The translations under genes were made by a program, and so were the position numbers. Positions 39,733-49,304 of a stretch of DNA of 64,000 bases are shown in pieces. The notes below the pieces were generated by a model that ran no database searches, was not told the origin of the DNA, and was given only the letters and a program-made list of their open reading frames with translations. The stretch's first letter is position 1. Each line of letters starts with the position of its first letter. The stretch is from Phenylobacterium sp. (GTDB lineage: Bacteria > Pseudomonadota > Alphaproteobacteria > Caulobacterales > Caulobacteraceae), in assembly GCF_030693625.1 (NCBI RefSeq), contig NZ_JAUYAF010000065.1, forward strand, positions 121,575 through 185,574, read 5' to 3'.

Positions 39733-40352
39733 GCGGCCAGCGCCTTGCGCGTCTGGTCCCAGTACTGCCAGCCGGTGATCAGGGTCACCAGGGCGGCCAG
39801 CCACAGCACCGTGTGGGCGAAGATCATCACCGGGCCCTGGATGGACGGGTCCGACGGCAGCTGGAACGCCGCCCACGAGGCCACCAGCAGCTCCGCGCCC
39901 AGGCCCACCAGTTGCAGGGTGGTCTTCCACTTGGCCAACATCGTGACCGGCAGCTTGATCCCCCGGCCCGCGCCGACCTCGCGCAGAGCGCTGACCGTGA
40001 ACTCGCGGAACAGGATCAGGCCCACCGGCAGCACCACGGCCGGCTGGGGGCCCAGCGCCATCAGGCCCAGGATCGCGCCCGCCACCAGCACCTTGTCGCC
40101 GATGGGGTCGAGGATCGCGCCCCAGACCGTCACGGCGTCGAACTTGCGCGCCAGCCAGCCGTCGAAATAGTCGGTCACCGCGGCGATCACGAAGGCCCAG
40201 AAGGCGAACCGTTGCAGGGCGAACTGGGTGTCGGGCGTCAGGTTCTCGCTGACATAGGGCACGCCGCCCGCCGCAGCGGCCAGGGCCACGAACATGAGGA
40301 CCGTCAGGATCAGGCGGCCGGTGGACAGGATGTTGGGCAGGGACTTCATCAT
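39729..40352 (-). CDS. pgsA: CDP-diacylglycerol--glycerol-3-phosphate 3-phosphatidyltransferase
   Basis: 207 residues, four to five membrane segments. The CDP-alcohol phosphotransferase motif D-x2-DG-x2-AR-x8-G-x3-D-x3-D is complete (DYFDGWLAR ... GAILDPIGD). It makes phosphatidylglycerophosphate, the precursor of phosphatidylglycerol and cardiolipin, at the inner membrane. It lies 32 bases downstream of uvrC on the same strand; the uvrC-pgsA order is widespread in proteobacteria. Confidence 0.95.
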   Translation of the reverse strand: MMKSLPNILSTGRLILTVLMFVALAAAAGGVPYVSENLTPDTQFALQRFAFWAFVIAAVTDYFDGWLARKFDAVTVWGAILDPIGDKVLVAGAILGLMALGPQPAVVLPVGLILFREFTVSALREVGAGRGIKLPVTMLAKWKTTLQLVGLGAELLVASWAAFQLPSDPSIQGPVMIFAHTVLWLAALVTLITGWQYWDQTRKALAA

Positions 40353-40384
40353 GACAGTCTAACGCCTCAGCTTGCCGAGAGTCG

Positions 40385-42253
40385 CTACGCCTTGCGGAAG
40401 AAGTCGAAGATCCGCTGGGCCAGGGGCTCGCTGACCCCGTCGACCTTCATGATGTCGTCCACCGAGGCGCGGCTCACCCCGCGGGCCGAGCCGAAGGCGT
40501 GCAGCAGGGCGCGCTTGCGGCCGGGCCCCACGCCCTCGATCTCGTCCAGGGGGTTCTTCTTCATGTCGATGGACCGCTTGATGCGGTGGGTGCCGATGGC
40601 GAAGCGGTGGGCCTCGTCGCGCAGGCGCTGCAGGTAGTAGAGAACCGGCGACTTAGGCTCGAGCATGAACTGCGGCTTGCCGGCCACGTGGAAGCGCTCC
40701 AGCCCGGCGTCGCGGTCGGGCCCCTTGGCCACCCCCACCACGGGGATGTCGTCGACGCCCAGGTCGGCCATCACCTCCATCACCGCCGAGATCTGGCCCG
40801 CGCCGCCGTCGATCAGCACCAGGTCGGGCCGCGGGCTGGAGGCCTCGCCACTCTCCTCCTCCTTGACCATCCGCCCGAAGCGGCGCCGCAGCACCTCCTT
40901 CATCATCCCGAAATCGTCGCCGGGGGTGAGCTCCGTGCCCTTGATGTTGAACTTGCGGTACTGGTTCTTGTTGAAGCCCTCGGGCCCGGCCACGATCATC
41001 CCGCCCACGGCGTTCGTGCCCATGATGTGGCTGTTGTCATAGACCTCGATCCGTTCGGGCGGGCCCTCCAGGCCGAAGGCCTCGGCCACCCCGGCCAGCA
41101 GTTTCCCCTGCGCCGAGCTCTCGCTCATCTTGCGCCCCAGGGCCTCGCGGGCGTTGGTGAGGGCGTGGTCCACCAGACCCTTCTTCTCCCCCTTCTGCGG
41201 CCGGCTGATCTCCACCTTGCGGCCGGCCTTCAGGGAGAAGGCCTCGCACAGCAGCTCCCGCTCGGCCGGCTCTACATTGGTCAGGATCAGGCGCGGGATC
41301 GGCTTGTCGTCATAGAACTGGCCAAGGAAGGCGCTCATCACGTCGATGTCCTCGTCGGACTTGTCGACCCGGGGGAAGTAGGCGCGGTTGCCCCAGTTCT
41401 GGCCCGCCCGGAAGAAGAACACCTGGACGCAGGCCTGCCCGCCCTCGGCGAACAGGGCGAAGACATCGGCCTCGTCCAGGGTCTCTGGATTGATCTGCTG
41501 CTCCTGGGCCACCGAGGCCAGGGCCCGGATGCGGTCGCGCAGGCGCGCGGCGCGCTCGAACTCCATGTCATCGGAGGCCGCCTGCATCTCGCCCGACATC
41601 CTGGAGATCACCGCCCGGCTCTTGCCGCGCAGGAAATCCTCGGCCTGCTCCACCAGGGCGCCGTAGTCCTCCAGGCTGACGAGCCCGGTGCAGGGCGCGG
41701 CGCAGCGCTTGATCTGGTGCAGCATGCAGGGCCGGGTGCGGCTCTCATAGACGCTGTCGGAGCACGACCGCAGCAGGAAGGCCTTCTGCAGGGTGTTCAG
41801 GGTGCGGTTCACCGCCCAGGCGCTGGCGAAGGGCCCGAAATAGTCGCCCTTGATGGTGTGGGCGCCGCGATGCTTGCGCAGCTGGGCGGCCGGGTGTTCG
41901 CGCCGGATGACGATCTCGGGGAAGCTCTTGTCGTCCCGCAGCAGCACGTTGAAGCGCGGCTTCAGCTGCTTGATCAGGTTGATCTCGAGAAACAGGGCGT
42001 CGGTCTCGGTGCGGACCGTGACGAACTCCATGGACCGGGTCAGGTCCACCATCAAGGCGATGCGCTGGGTGTGGAACCTTCCCTGCGCATACTGCAGCAC
42101 CCGCTTCTTCAGCGACCGCGCCTTGCCCACATAGAGGACCTCGCCGTCCTCGCCCATCATGCGGTAGACGCCCGGCGAGTCCGGCAGACGCTTCACCTCG
42201 TCCTTGATCAGGGCCGCGCCCTTCAGGGGCGCCAGGGTCGTGTCAGTCGGCAT
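40385..42253 (-). CDS. uvrC: Excinuclease ABC subunit C
   Basis: 622 residues from the ATG at 42253 ([12 protein letters not shown]), chosen because the UvrC GIY-YIG domain ([21 protein letters not shown]) begins about 25 residues later; the frame extends 93 bases upstream. The UvrB-binding (UVR) helix FLRGKSR ... [17 protein letters not shown], the RNase H-like C-terminal nuclease ([27 protein letters not shown]) and the tandem helix-hairpin-helix at the end are all present. It makes both incisions in nucleotide-excision repair. Confidence 0.96.
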   Translation of the reverse strand: MPTDTTLAPLKGAALIKDEVKRLPDSPGVYRMMGEDGEVLYVGKARSLKKRVLQYAQGRFHTQRIALMVDLTRSMEFVTVRTETDALFLEINLIKQLKPRFNVLLRDDKSFPEIVIRREHPAAQLRKHRGAHTIKGDYFGPFASAWAVNRTLNTLQKAFLLRSCSDSVYESRTRPCMLHQIKRCAAPCTGLVSLEDYGALVEQAEDFLRGKSRAVISRMSGEMQAASDDMEFERAARLRDRIRALASVAQEQQINPETLDEADVFALFAEGGQACVQVFFFRAGQNWGNRAYFPRVDKSDEDIDVMSAFLGQFYDDKPIPRLILTNVEPAERELLCEAFSLKAGRKVEISRPQKGEKKGLVDHALTNAREALGRKMSESSAQGKLLAGVAEAFGLEGPPERIEVYDNSHIMGTNAVGGMIVAGPEGFNKNQYRKFNIKGTELTPGDDFGMMKEVLRRRFGRMVKEEESGEASSPRPDLVLIDGGAGQISAVMEVMADLGVDDIPVVGVAKGPDRDAGLERFHVAGKPQFMLEPKSPVLYYLQRLRDEAHRFAIGTHRIKRSIDMKKNPLDEIEGVGPGRKRALLHAFGSARGVSRASVDDIMKVDGVSEPLAQRIFDFFRKA

Positions 42254-42377
42254 GGCGCAGATATAGGCGAGTCCGCGTGCGAACGCAGCGCCGCCGCGAC
42301 CTTTCATCATTCTGGATCTCGCGAGGGATGCAGCCATCTCCCCCATTCGTTATGATGCGGTCGGCCCGCGGGCATTG

Positions 42378-43850
42378 ATGAAAATGCGGGACCACGCCTT
42401 GCCGAAGATCGACTTCCACGCCCTGTTCGACGCCCTGCCCAGCCCGTACATGGTGCTGGACCGCGAGCTTCGTTACGTCGAGGTCAACCAGGCCTATGTC
42501 GACACCCTGGGCCGGGACCGCGACACGCTGCTGGGCCAGCCCATCTTCGAGATGTTCCCCGATCCGGGCGAGAGCGGCCGCCTGCTGCGCGCCTCCTTTG
42601 AGCGTGTCCTCCAGACCGGCCAGCCCGACACCATGGCCCTGATCTCCTACGCCATCGAGCGGCCCGCCAGCGAGGGCGGCGGGATGCAGATGCGCTACTG
42701 GTCGGCGGTGCACACGCCCCTGTTCGGCGACGACGGGCAGGTGGCCTTCATCGTCCAGAACACCGTCGACGTCACCGAACTCCAGACCCTGAAGCAGCAG
42801 GCCAGCAGCGAGGCGCCGGCCCCCGGCGAAACCAGCCTGCTGCAGCGCGTGCTGGAGGTTCAGCAAGCCAACCTCTCCCTGCTGCAGGAGACGGGCGAGC
42901 TGCGCGACATCTTCCGCCAGGCCCCGGGCTTCATGGCCGTGCTCACCGGGCCTGACCTCACCTTCACCCTGGCCAATGACGCCTATCAGCAGCTTGTCGG
43001 CCACCGCCCGGTGATCGGCCTGCCGGTGGACGCGGCCCTGCCGGAGGTCCGCGGCCAGGGGTTCGTGGGGCTGCTGCAGAGCGTGATGGCCAGCCGCGAG
43101 CCCTTCATCGGACGGGCCGTGGGCGTCAGCCTGCAGCGCACCGCCGACGGTCCACCCGAGGAGCGCTTCGTCGATTTCATCTATCAGCCGATCCTCGGCG
43201 CCGACGGCCAGGCGGCCGGTGTCTTCGTCGAGGGCAGCGACGTCACCGACCGGGTTCGCGCCGAGCAGCAACAGAAGCTGCTGTTGGACGAGCTGAACCA
43301 CCGGGTGAAGAACACCCTGGCGACGGTGCAGTCGATCGCCGCCCAGACCCTGCGCACCAGCCCCGACCCGGTGGCCTTCCGCCAGGCCTTTAAGTCGCGG
43401 CTGCTGGCCCTGTCGGCCACCCACGATCTGCTCACCGCCTCCAGCTGGCGCAGCGCCGACCTGCGTGACATCCTGCTGGCGGAGTTCCGACCTCACGGCG
43501 TCGAGCGCTACCGCCTGGAGGGGCCCGACCTCGCGCTTTCGCCCGCCCGCGCCCTGGCGCTAGGCCTGCTGTTCCACGAACTGGCCACCAACGCGGCGAA
43601 GTATGGCGCCCTCTCCAGTCCCGAGGGCTGCGTGCGGGTTCACTGGTCGGTGGAAAGCGGTCAGGGAGGCGACCGCCTGGTCATCGCCTGGACCGAGGAG
43701 AAGGGGCCGAAGGTCAGCGCCCCCACCCGCAGGGGGTTCGGCTCACGCCTGATCGAACGCAGTCTGCAGGGTGAGCTGGGCGGCGAGGCGACCCTGGCCT
43801 ACCACGCCGACGGCATCCAGTGCCGGGTCGTCCTGCCTCTGGACGCCTAG
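42378..43850 (+). CDS. Tandem-PAS HWE-family sensor histidine kinase
   Basis: 490 residues, complete, unlike the relative at position 1. Two PAS domains (about 12-135 and 170-290) precede the HWE block LLLDELNHRVKNTLATVQS with the phosphoacceptor His, and the ATPase domain has LFHELATNAAKYG and the WTEEKG WxE element. No membrane segment is visible, so it senses a cytosolic cue, often light or redox through PAS. Start at the ATG at 42378; a TTG precedes it by one codon. Its stop shares CTAG with the convergent epimerase. Confidence 0.9.
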   Translation: MKMRDHALPKIDFHALFDALPSPYMVLDRELRYVEVNQAYVDTLGRDRDTLLGQPIFEMFPDPGESGRLLRASFERVLQTGQPDTMALISYAIERPASEGGGMQMRYWSAVHTPLFGDDGQVAFIVQNTVDVTELQTLKQQASSEAPAPGETSLLQRVLEVQQANLSLLQETGELRDIFRQAPGFMAVLTGPDLTFTLANDAYQQLVGHRPVIGLPVDAALPEVRGQGFVGLLQSVMASREPFIGRAVGVSLQRTADGPPEERFVDFIYQPILGADGQAAGVFVEGSDVTDRVRAEQQQKLLLDELNHRVKNTLATVQSIAAQTLRTSPDPVAFRQAFKSRLLALSATHDLLTASSWRSADLRDILLAEFRPHGVERYRLEGPDLALSPARALALGLLFHELATNAAKYGALSSPEGCVRVHWSVESGQGGDRLVIAWTEEKGPKVSAPTRRGFGSRLIERSLQGELGGEATLAYHADGIQCRVVLPLDA

Positions 43851-44719
43851 TCTCGGCGGGGCTTGGTGTTCGCACCGGGAGTCTGACCGATATAGTCGAT
43901 CAGGGCGCGGGTCGGCGACCAGCCAAGCAGGCGTGTCTTCGAGGTGTCGATGTCGGCGCTCATCCGATTGCCGGCCACCTCCGGCCCCATGACGATCTCG
44001 CCGCCGAACATCTCCGCCACCTCCAGGATCGAATAGGCGCGGCTGTCTCCCAGGCCGAAGTCGTCGCCGACCCCGTTCTCGCCCACCAGGACCAGGCCCT
44101 CAACGATGTCGTCGATGTGGGTGAAGTTGCGCTTCTGGGTGCCGGGCGCATTCACCCGCAGCTGCTCACCGGCCAGGCGGCGCTGGCGGAAGATCTCGAT
44201 CAGGGTGCCATAGGCCCCGGCGCGCTCGCCCGGTCCGTAGACGTTGTAGAAGTAGGTGATGGCGTACTGCAGGCCGTACCAGTCGCCATAGTTGCGGACG
44301 AGTTCGGTATTGGTGGCCTTGGTCCAGGCATAGGGGCTCTGGTCGCGGCCCAGCCCGCCGTCGCCGAACTTGGTGGACGACCCGGCGTAGAGCAGCTTGC
44401 AGCCCTTGGCCCGCCAGAACTCCAGCACGCCGAAGCTGCCGGCCTTGTTCAGGTCCCAGACCGTCGCCGGTTCCAGCAGGCTCTTCTCCACGCGGGAATA
44501 TTCCCCCAGGTGGAAGATCAGGTCCGGCGTCTCGGGCACCAGGGCCGCCACATCCTTGGTGTGGCCGTCGCGGTAGTCGACGCCCGCGACATGGGCGTCC
44601 TTCGTCCCTGCGAAATAGTTGTCGAGCGAGATGACCTTGTGGCCTTCGGCGACAAGGCGCGCGCAGAGCGACGAACCGATGAACCCGGCGCCGCCGGTGA
44701 CGAGAATGAGCTTGGCCAT
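43847..44719 (-). CDS. NAD-dependent epimerase/dehydratase
   Basis: 290 residues, an extended short-chain dehydrogenase. It opens with ILVTGGAGFIGSSLCARL (NAD binding), has the catalytic Ser in AGSST and the YxxxK pair in SPYAWTKATN, and FYNVYGPGERAGAYGTLIEIF as in UDP-glucose 4-epimerases. The family acts on nucleotide sugars for polysaccharide synthesis. The exact sugar is unknown. It is somewhat shorter than GalE (about 330 residues). Its stop overlaps the histidine kinase stop through CTAG. Confidence 0.9.
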   Translation of the reverse strand: MAKLILVTGGAGFIGSSLCARLVAEGHKVISLDNYFAGTKDAHVAGVDYRDGHTKDVAALVPETPDLIFHLGEYSRVEKSLLEPATVWDLNKAGSFGVLEFWRAKGCKLLYAGSSTKFGDGGLGRDQSPYAWTKATNTELVRNYGDWYGLQYAITYFYNVYGPGERAGAYGTLIEIFRQRRLAGEQLRVNAPGTQKRNFTHIDDIVEGLVLVGENGVGDDFGLGDSRAYSILEVAEMFGGEIVMGPEVAGNRMSADIDTSKTRLLGWSPTRALIDYIGQTPGANTKPRRD

Positions 44720-44790
44720 GACGAGAGAATGGTCCGGTAGGGTTTAAAGCGGTCTTAGCCGGGCGGGTTTTTTGGCTGGCCCTATCAGAT

Positions 44791-44946
44791 GCTCCCCCAC
44801 TGGGGGAGCTGTCAGCGACGCTAACTGAGGGGGACTTTGACACTTGTTCTACGGCGACTGGTGTCGACTACGTCGATCCCCCTCCGGCCTGCCGCTTCGC
44901 GACAGCCCACCGCCCCCACATCGTCGCTACGCGCCTGGGGAAGGAT
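44791..44946. repeat. Intergenic palindromic repeat between epimerase and acyl-CoA synthetase
   Basis: The left part is the hairpin GCTCCCCCA-C-TGGGGGAGC (44791-44809) followed by GTCAGCG...CTAACTGAGGGGGAC. The right part carries diverged counterparts (CGATCCCCCTCCGG, TCGCGACAG, GCGCCTGGGGAA). This looks like a mosaic REP-like element related to those at 27.2 and 55.4 kb. No gene in it. Confidence 0.7.
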
Positions 44947-44950
44947 CTGC

Positions 44951-46741
44951 TCAGAGCTTCACGCCGCCGGCCTCCAGCTTGGCGAATCCGGCCTTGGTCA
45001 GCTTCACATAGCCCTTGGCGCCGTCCTTGTAGAACATCGCCCCCTTCACCTTGCCGGGGTCGAAGCCGTCGGTCACCAGGTCGAGCTTGCGGTACTTGAA
45101 GGTGCCCGTGGTCTCGATAGCCGGCAGGATGCGCACGAACACCGGCTGGGCGTAGGGCGGCAGGTCGGCGGCCACCTGGTCGCCGAAGACCTTGATGTCG
45201 AAATCTGCGTCCACCACCAGGCCAGCCATGCCGGCTCGGCCGTCGGCGCCGGGAACCTCGACGCCATAGACATTCGCCTCGGTGACCCCCGGTACCGCCT
45301 GCAGCCGTTCGGCCACCTCACCGGTGGAGACGTTCTCGCCCTTCCAGCGGAAGGTGTCGCCGATCCGGTCGATGAAGTAGAAATAGCCGTCGCCGTCAGC
45401 CTTCATCAGGTCGCCGGTGCGGAACCAGGCGTCGCCCTTCTCGAACACATCGCGCAGGATTTTCCGGTCCGAGGCGACCTTGTCGACATAGCCGGTATAT
45501 TCGCTTCGCGCGTCGCCCTGGCCGATCTTGCCGATGCACTCCCCCACCTGGCCCGGCCCGCATTCGATGCAGAAACCGTCGGCCCCGCGGATCGGCGCCT
45601 CGGCCTCGACATCGTACTGGACCAGACGGATGTTGAACCGATTGCGCAGCCACTTGGGCGCACGTCCGATGGCGCCGGTGCGGCCATCGAAGTTGAACAT
45701 CGACACATTGCCTTCGGTGGAGCCGTAGAACTCCAGGATCTCGGGAATCCGGAACCGCGACTTCATCTCCGCCCAGACATCGGGGCGCAGGCCGTTGCCA
45801 AAGGCCAGGCGCAGCTTGTGGCGGGTGTCGTCCTCCCCGGGCGGATGGTTCACCAGGTAGCGGCACAGCTCGCCGATATAGACGAACATCGTGGCTTCCT
45901 CGGCCACCACGTCGGACCAGAAGTGCGTGGCGGAGAACTTCTTCTTCAGCACCACCGAGCCGCCGTTCAGCAGGGCCGCGCCCAGGCCGCAGAGCCCCCC
46001 CGTGGAGTGATAGAGCGGCAGGGGATTGTAGATCCGGTCCTTCTCCGTGGCCCCGGTGGAGCCCGCGAAGCCGCGCATGAACAGCTGGGCCCGCACATGG
46101 GTGATCCGCGCCGCCTTGGGCAGGCCGGTCGTGCCGGAGGTGTAGATGAACAGGGCCGTGTCGCTCGCCGTCATCCCCTCGCGCACCGAACGGTCGGGCG
46201 GCAGGGAGCTGCAGCTCTTCAAGGCCTGCGAGAGATCGCGCTGATCGCCCACCGCGTGACCCAGCACCCATTGCTGCATGGGTCTGTCCAGCAGCCCCTT
46301 GGCCTGTTCGAAGGCGACGGATGTCTCGGAGTCGACGATGGCGTGACCGGCGCCCGAGATGTTCAGGCAATGGGCGAGCGCCGCGCCCGAGAGCTGATTG
46401 TTGATCAGGGCGGTGATCACCCCGACCTTGGTCAGGCCATACCAGATGGGAAAATATTCCAGCCGGTTGGGCATGAACAACGCCACGCTCTGGCCGCGCC
46501 GCAGGTTGTTGGTCTTGGCCCAATGGGCGTAGCGATTGGCGATGGCGTCCATCTCGCCGTAGGTCAGCGTCTTGCCCTCGAAGGTCAGGGCCGGCTTTTC
46601 ACGCCACTGATCGACGGCGGCCTGCAGATCGTCGCAGACTAGGTTGGGCGACGTGGGCGCAATGGTCTTCACCCGCTTCAGGGTGCGGTTGAGCCCGCGT
46701 ACGAACCGCCACTCACGTTCGAGCCGGGCCTTAAAACTCAT
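44951..46741 (-). CDS. Long-chain/very-long-chain acyl-CoA synthetase (FATP-like)
   Basis: 596 residues from the ATG at 46741 (MSFKARLEREW); the frame extends further upstream without support. It has the ATP-binding loop FIYTSGTTGLPKAAR, FYGSTEGNVSMFNF and WFRTGDLMKADGDGYFYFIDRIGD, and the short C-terminus typical of the FATP/FadD6 group, which differs from the ligase at 1066-3852. It activates exogenous or recycled fatty acids to CoA esters, usually at the inner membrane. No partner gene is adjacent. Confidence 0.9.
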   Translation of the reverse strand: MSFKARLEREWRFVRGLNRTLKRVKTIAPTSPNLVCDDLQAAVDQWREKPALTFEGKTLTYGEMDAIANRYAHWAKTNNLRRGQSVALFMPNRLEYFPIWYGLTKVGVITALINNQLSGAALAHCLNISGAGHAIVDSETSVAFEQAKGLLDRPMQQWVLGHAVGDQRDLSQALKSCSSLPPDRSVREGMTASDTALFIYTSGTTGLPKAARITHVRAQLFMRGFAGSTGATEKDRIYNPLPLYHSTGGLCGLGAALLNGGSVVLKKKFSATHFWSDVVAEEATMFVYIGELCRYLVNHPPGEDDTRHKLRLAFGNGLRPDVWAEMKSRFRIPEILEFYGSTEGNVSMFNFDGRTGAIGRAPKWLRNRFNIRLVQYDVEAEAPIRGADGFCIECGPGQVGECIGKIGQGDARSEYTGYVDKVASDRKILRDVFEKGDAWFRTGDLMKADGDGYFYFIDRIGDTFRWKGENVSTGEVAERLQAVPGVTEANVYGVEVPGADGRAGMAGLVVDADFDIKVFGDQVAADLPPYAQPVFVRILPAIETTGTFKYRKLDLVTDGFDPGKVKGAMFYKDGAKGYVKLTKAGFAKLEAGGVKL

Positions 46742-46895
46742 GCGTACCCTCCGACGTCCGCGCCACCTTGGCGGGGCGGCGAGGCGCGGGTCAAGCGGGG
46801 CTTTGGACACCCGTCGTCACACCCGCGTCAGACAGGGTGCACCGTGGCGGAAAGGACTCAGTCCAACGACTCGGTTCACGGGCTAGGCTGATTCC

Positions 46896-47627
46896 ATGAC
46901 CCTGCTGCCCCGCGCAATTCTGTTCGACCTGGACGACACCCTCATCTCCCTGGGGCGCCGCCCACAGCTGCTGGCCGAGGTGGCCGAAGAGTTCGCCGCC
47001 GACCTCACGCCCCCCGGCCCCGCCCGGGTTGCCGAGGAGATGGAGAAAGCCTTCCGCGCCTTCTGGTCGGACGCCGAGCGCCACAAGCGCGGGCGCATGG
47101 ACCTGGCCGCGGCGCGGCTCGGTGTCGTCACTGGGGTCTTCGCCGACCTTCGGCGGCGAACGCCCGGCCTGACCCCGGAAACCGGCCGGGCCTTCGCCGC
47201 GCGCTTCGACGCCTATCGCGAGGAACAGATCCGCTTCTTCCCTGGCGCGGTGGAGGCCATCGACGAGCTGAAACGGCGTGGCGTGAAGCTCGCCCTGGTC
47301 ACCAACGGCGCGGCGGCGGTGCAACGGGCGAAGATCGAGAGGTTCGACCTCGCCCACCGCTTCGACCACATCCAGATCGAGGGCGAGGCCGGGTTCGGCA
47401 AGCCGGAGGAGCAGTCCTACCTCCACGCCATGGCCGCCCTCGGCGTGCAGACCCATGAGACATGGATGGTGGGCGACAATCTCGAATGGGAGGTGGCGGC
47501 GCCTCAGCGCCTGGGCATCCACGCCATCTGGCACGATCACCTGGGAGAGGGCCTGCCCGCGGAAAGCTTGATCAGGCCCGACCGCGTCATCCGATCGATT
47601 GGCGAACTGACGGAAGATTTGAACTGA
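46896..47627 (+). CDS. HAD-superfamily hydrolase
   Basis: 243 residues with the four HAD motifs: DLDDT at 16-20 (nucleophile Asp), TNGAA, the Lys in FGKPEEQSY, and GDNLEWEV. The cap inserted after motif I is all-helical (subfamily I, YjjG-like). In motif IV the usual second Asp is Glu. It is probably a phosphatase of a small phosphorylated metabolite. Gene stands alone. Confidence 0.88.
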   Translation: MTLLPRAILFDLDDTLISLGRRPQLLAEVAEEFAADLTPPGPARVAEEMEKAFRAFWSDAERHKRGRMDLAAARLGVVTGVFADLRRRTPGLTPETGRAFAARFDAYREEQIRFFPGAVEAIDELKRRGVKLALVTNGAAAVQRAKIERFDLAHRFDHIQIEGEAGFGKPEEQSYLHAMAALGVQTHETWMVGDNLEWEVAAPQRLGIHAIWHDHLGEGLPAESLIRPDRVIRSIGELTEDLN

Positions 47628-47870
47628 GCGCCAATTGGGGCGGGTTTACGTCGCAAATTGGAGAGATTTCGGCGCGGTCTGAAAAGGACAGGAGCCGGTT
47701 GATCCGAAAATTAGGAAGTTTCCGAAGAAAATATGACCCGCCTCAAGCCCATATTTTATTGGGCGTTGCGGCGTTTTTGACACACCAGACCCGAGCTCCA
47801 CCGATGAGAACACGGAACGTGTGACCATACCCCTCGTTTAACCTCTCGAACAACATTGGGAGGTCTTAAA

Positions 47871-48515
47871 ATGACGACCGAATATAGCCCCTTCGCCAAG
47901 CCGACTGTCGCCGCGTCTGATCTTGAGCGCCGAGACGCCGAGCCTGGTTCCGACACGCCGATGTTTTCGGAAACCCCGATCTATGCCCGACCCAAGGCTG
48001 ACAAGGCCAAGGGCGGCGTAAATCCCCTGGTCTACGCGGCGGTTCCGGCTATCGCCCTGGCGATTGGCGCCGGCGTCATGTTCATGGGCGGCCCCAAGGA
48101 CGAGGCGACTCCGCCTCCGAGCGCCACCAACACCGTGGCTCCGGCCCCGATGCTGGCTCCCACTCAGACCGCCGCGGTGACCACACCGCCGGTCATGGCG
48201 CCGGAAGCGCCCGCTGACACCAGGCTGGCCAGAATCGAGACGCCCAGGGCCACGGCTCGCGTCGCCCCGACCCGTGTGGCCCGGGCCCGCCCCGCGACCT
48301 CCGCCGTGAGCGCCGAGGGTTCAGGGACCAACGCCAGCGCCACGATCCCGGCGACGCCGCAGGCCTATTCCGGTTTGGCCCAGACCTCGGCGTCGGCCCC
48401 GGCCGCCATCGTGGTCCCGCCGGTGACAGCGGCTCCCGAAGCGGTCAACCCGGCTCCGTCCGAGGCGACCCCTGATTCGGCTCAGCCCGAGGCGATCACC
48501 GTTCCGACCCCGTAA
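47871..48515 (+). CDS. Membrane-anchored Pro/Ala/Thr-rich protein
   Basis: 214 residues from the ATG at 47871, preceded by GGGAGG (47858-47863). The first 45 residues are cytosolic and charged. One membrane helix lies at about 50-72 (LVYAAVPAIALAIGAGVMFMGG). The rest is low-complexity Pro/Ala/Thr/Val, presumably a disordered periplasmic tail. No domain recognised. The 243-base region before it is unusually AT-rich for this genome and should hold the promoter. A strong terminator follows. Function unknown. Confidence 0.75.
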   Translation: MTTEYSPFAKPTVAASDLERRDAEPGSDTPMFSETPIYARPKADKAKGGVNPLVYAAVPAIALAIGAGVMFMGGPKDEATPPPSATNTVAPAPMLAPTQTAAVTTPPVMAPEAPADTRLARIETPRATARVAPTRVARARPATSAVSAEGSGTNASATIPATPQAYSGLAQTSASAPAAIVVPPVTAAPEAVNPAPSEATPDSAQPEAITVPTP

Positions 48516-48568
48516 GGGTGACTGGAACTCAGGGCTGGAGCCACCCCTCTCACCAGCCCTGCCGAACT

Positions 48569-48597
48569 GGGCGGCGCCTCCGGGCGCCGCCCTTTTT
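48569..48597 (+). terminator. Rho-independent terminator
   Basis: Ten-base-pair stem GGGCGGCGCC (48569-48578) with GGCGCCGCCC (48583-48592), TCCG loop, then five T. It lies 53 bases after the stop of the membrane-anchored gene. Confidence 0.92.
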
Positions 48598-48613
48598 CGT
48601 GGTCAATTGACTT

Positions 48614-48657
48614 TGGACCACATGCTGGACCAATATATTGGACCATTTAATAGTCCA
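48614..48657. promoter_or_regulatory. Putative autoregulatory operator of the phd/PIN operon
   Basis: Three direct TGGACCA repeats (48614, 48626, 48639), the perfect palindrome CCAATATATTGG (48630-48641), and an inverted TGGAC/GTCCA pair (48639-48643 and 48653-48657). The core is AT-rich and just upstream of the antitoxin start. Conditional cooperativity by antitoxin and toxin is the usual mechanism for such operons; here inferred. Confidence 0.55.
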
Positions 48658-48666
48658 TCGGTTCAA

Positions 48667-48924
48667 ATGCGCATTTCCGTCACTGAGGCCAAGGCTCAAC
48701 TTACCGAGCTGGTGCGCCGGGCGGAGTCGGGGGAGGAGGTCATTCTCACCCGTCATGGGCAGGCGGCTGCGCGACTCACGCCTGTTCGAACTCAACCAGA
48801 CCCCCGGACTCGCCGGGCGATCATCGACGCGGTGCGCCGAGCCGGCGCCGCCAAGGCTAGCCCCAGTCCGTCCGCGGAACGTAGCCAGGACTTCCTCTAT
48901 GGCGAGGATGGTCTGCCAGAATGA
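48667..48924 (+). CDS. Phd/YefM-type antitoxin
   Basis: 85 residues from the ATG at 48667 (MRISVTEAKAQLTELVRRA). An in-frame TTG at 48607 would put the operator inside the gene, so I prefer the ATG. The N-terminal half is the Phd/YefM DNA-binding dimer with the typical EAKAQL and GEEVILTRHG segments. The C-terminal tail, presumably toxin-binding, is flexible and ends LYGEDGLPE. It overlaps the toxin start by ATGA. Confidence 0.92.
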   Translation: MRISVTEAKAQLTELVRRAESGEEVILTRHGQAAARLTPVRTQPDPRTRRAIIDAVRRAGAAKASPSPSAERSQDFLYGEDGLPE

Positions 48925-49304
48925 TCGTCGTCGACACCTCTGCTCTGCTGGCCATCGTGTTGGACGAGCCGGTGAGCGAGACCTGCATCGCCGTGCTGGA
49001 AGCCGAGACTGAGGTTCTGATCTCCGCGGCGACCCTGGCCGAGGCGCTCATCGTCGCCGCCCGACGCGGGGTCGCCACTGAGGTTGACCAGCTTGTGGTC
49101 GGCCTCGCCTTCACGGTCAGTCCCGTTGGCGAATCCGCGGCGCGTCTGGTGAGCCAGGCCTACGCACAGTGGGGCAAGGGGCTCCACCCTGCCGGTCTCA
49201 ACTATGGCGACTGCTTCGCCTACGCTCTGGCCAAGGAGAACGACTGCGCCCTGCTCTTCATCGGCGACGAATTCTCGCGCACCGATGTGAAGGTCGCAGC
49301 CTAG
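48921..49304 (+). CDS. PIN-domain (VapC-like) toxin
   Basis: 127 residues. The PIN catalytic acids are in place: Asp5 in VVDTSALL, Glu41, Asp97 in NYGDCFAYALA, and Asp116 in IGDEF. VapC toxins are Mg-dependent ribonucleases that often cut tRNA. Translationally coupled to the Phd-type antitoxin (ATGA), an unusual but known mixed pairing of Phd-type antitoxin and PIN toxin. Its stop shares CTAG with the stop of the convergent GT2 gene. Confidence 0.92.
   Translation: MIVVDTSALLAIVLDEPVSETCIAVLEAETEVLISAATLAEALIVAARRGVATEVDQLVVGLAFTVSPVGESAARLVSQAYAQWGKGLHPAGLNYGDCFAYALAKENDCALLFIGDEFSRTDVKVAA

Noticed and set aside
48607-48666. TTG start of the antitoxin at 48607
   Set aside because: It would translate the operator repeats and adds 20 residues not typical of Phd; the ATG at 48667 gives the normal family start.
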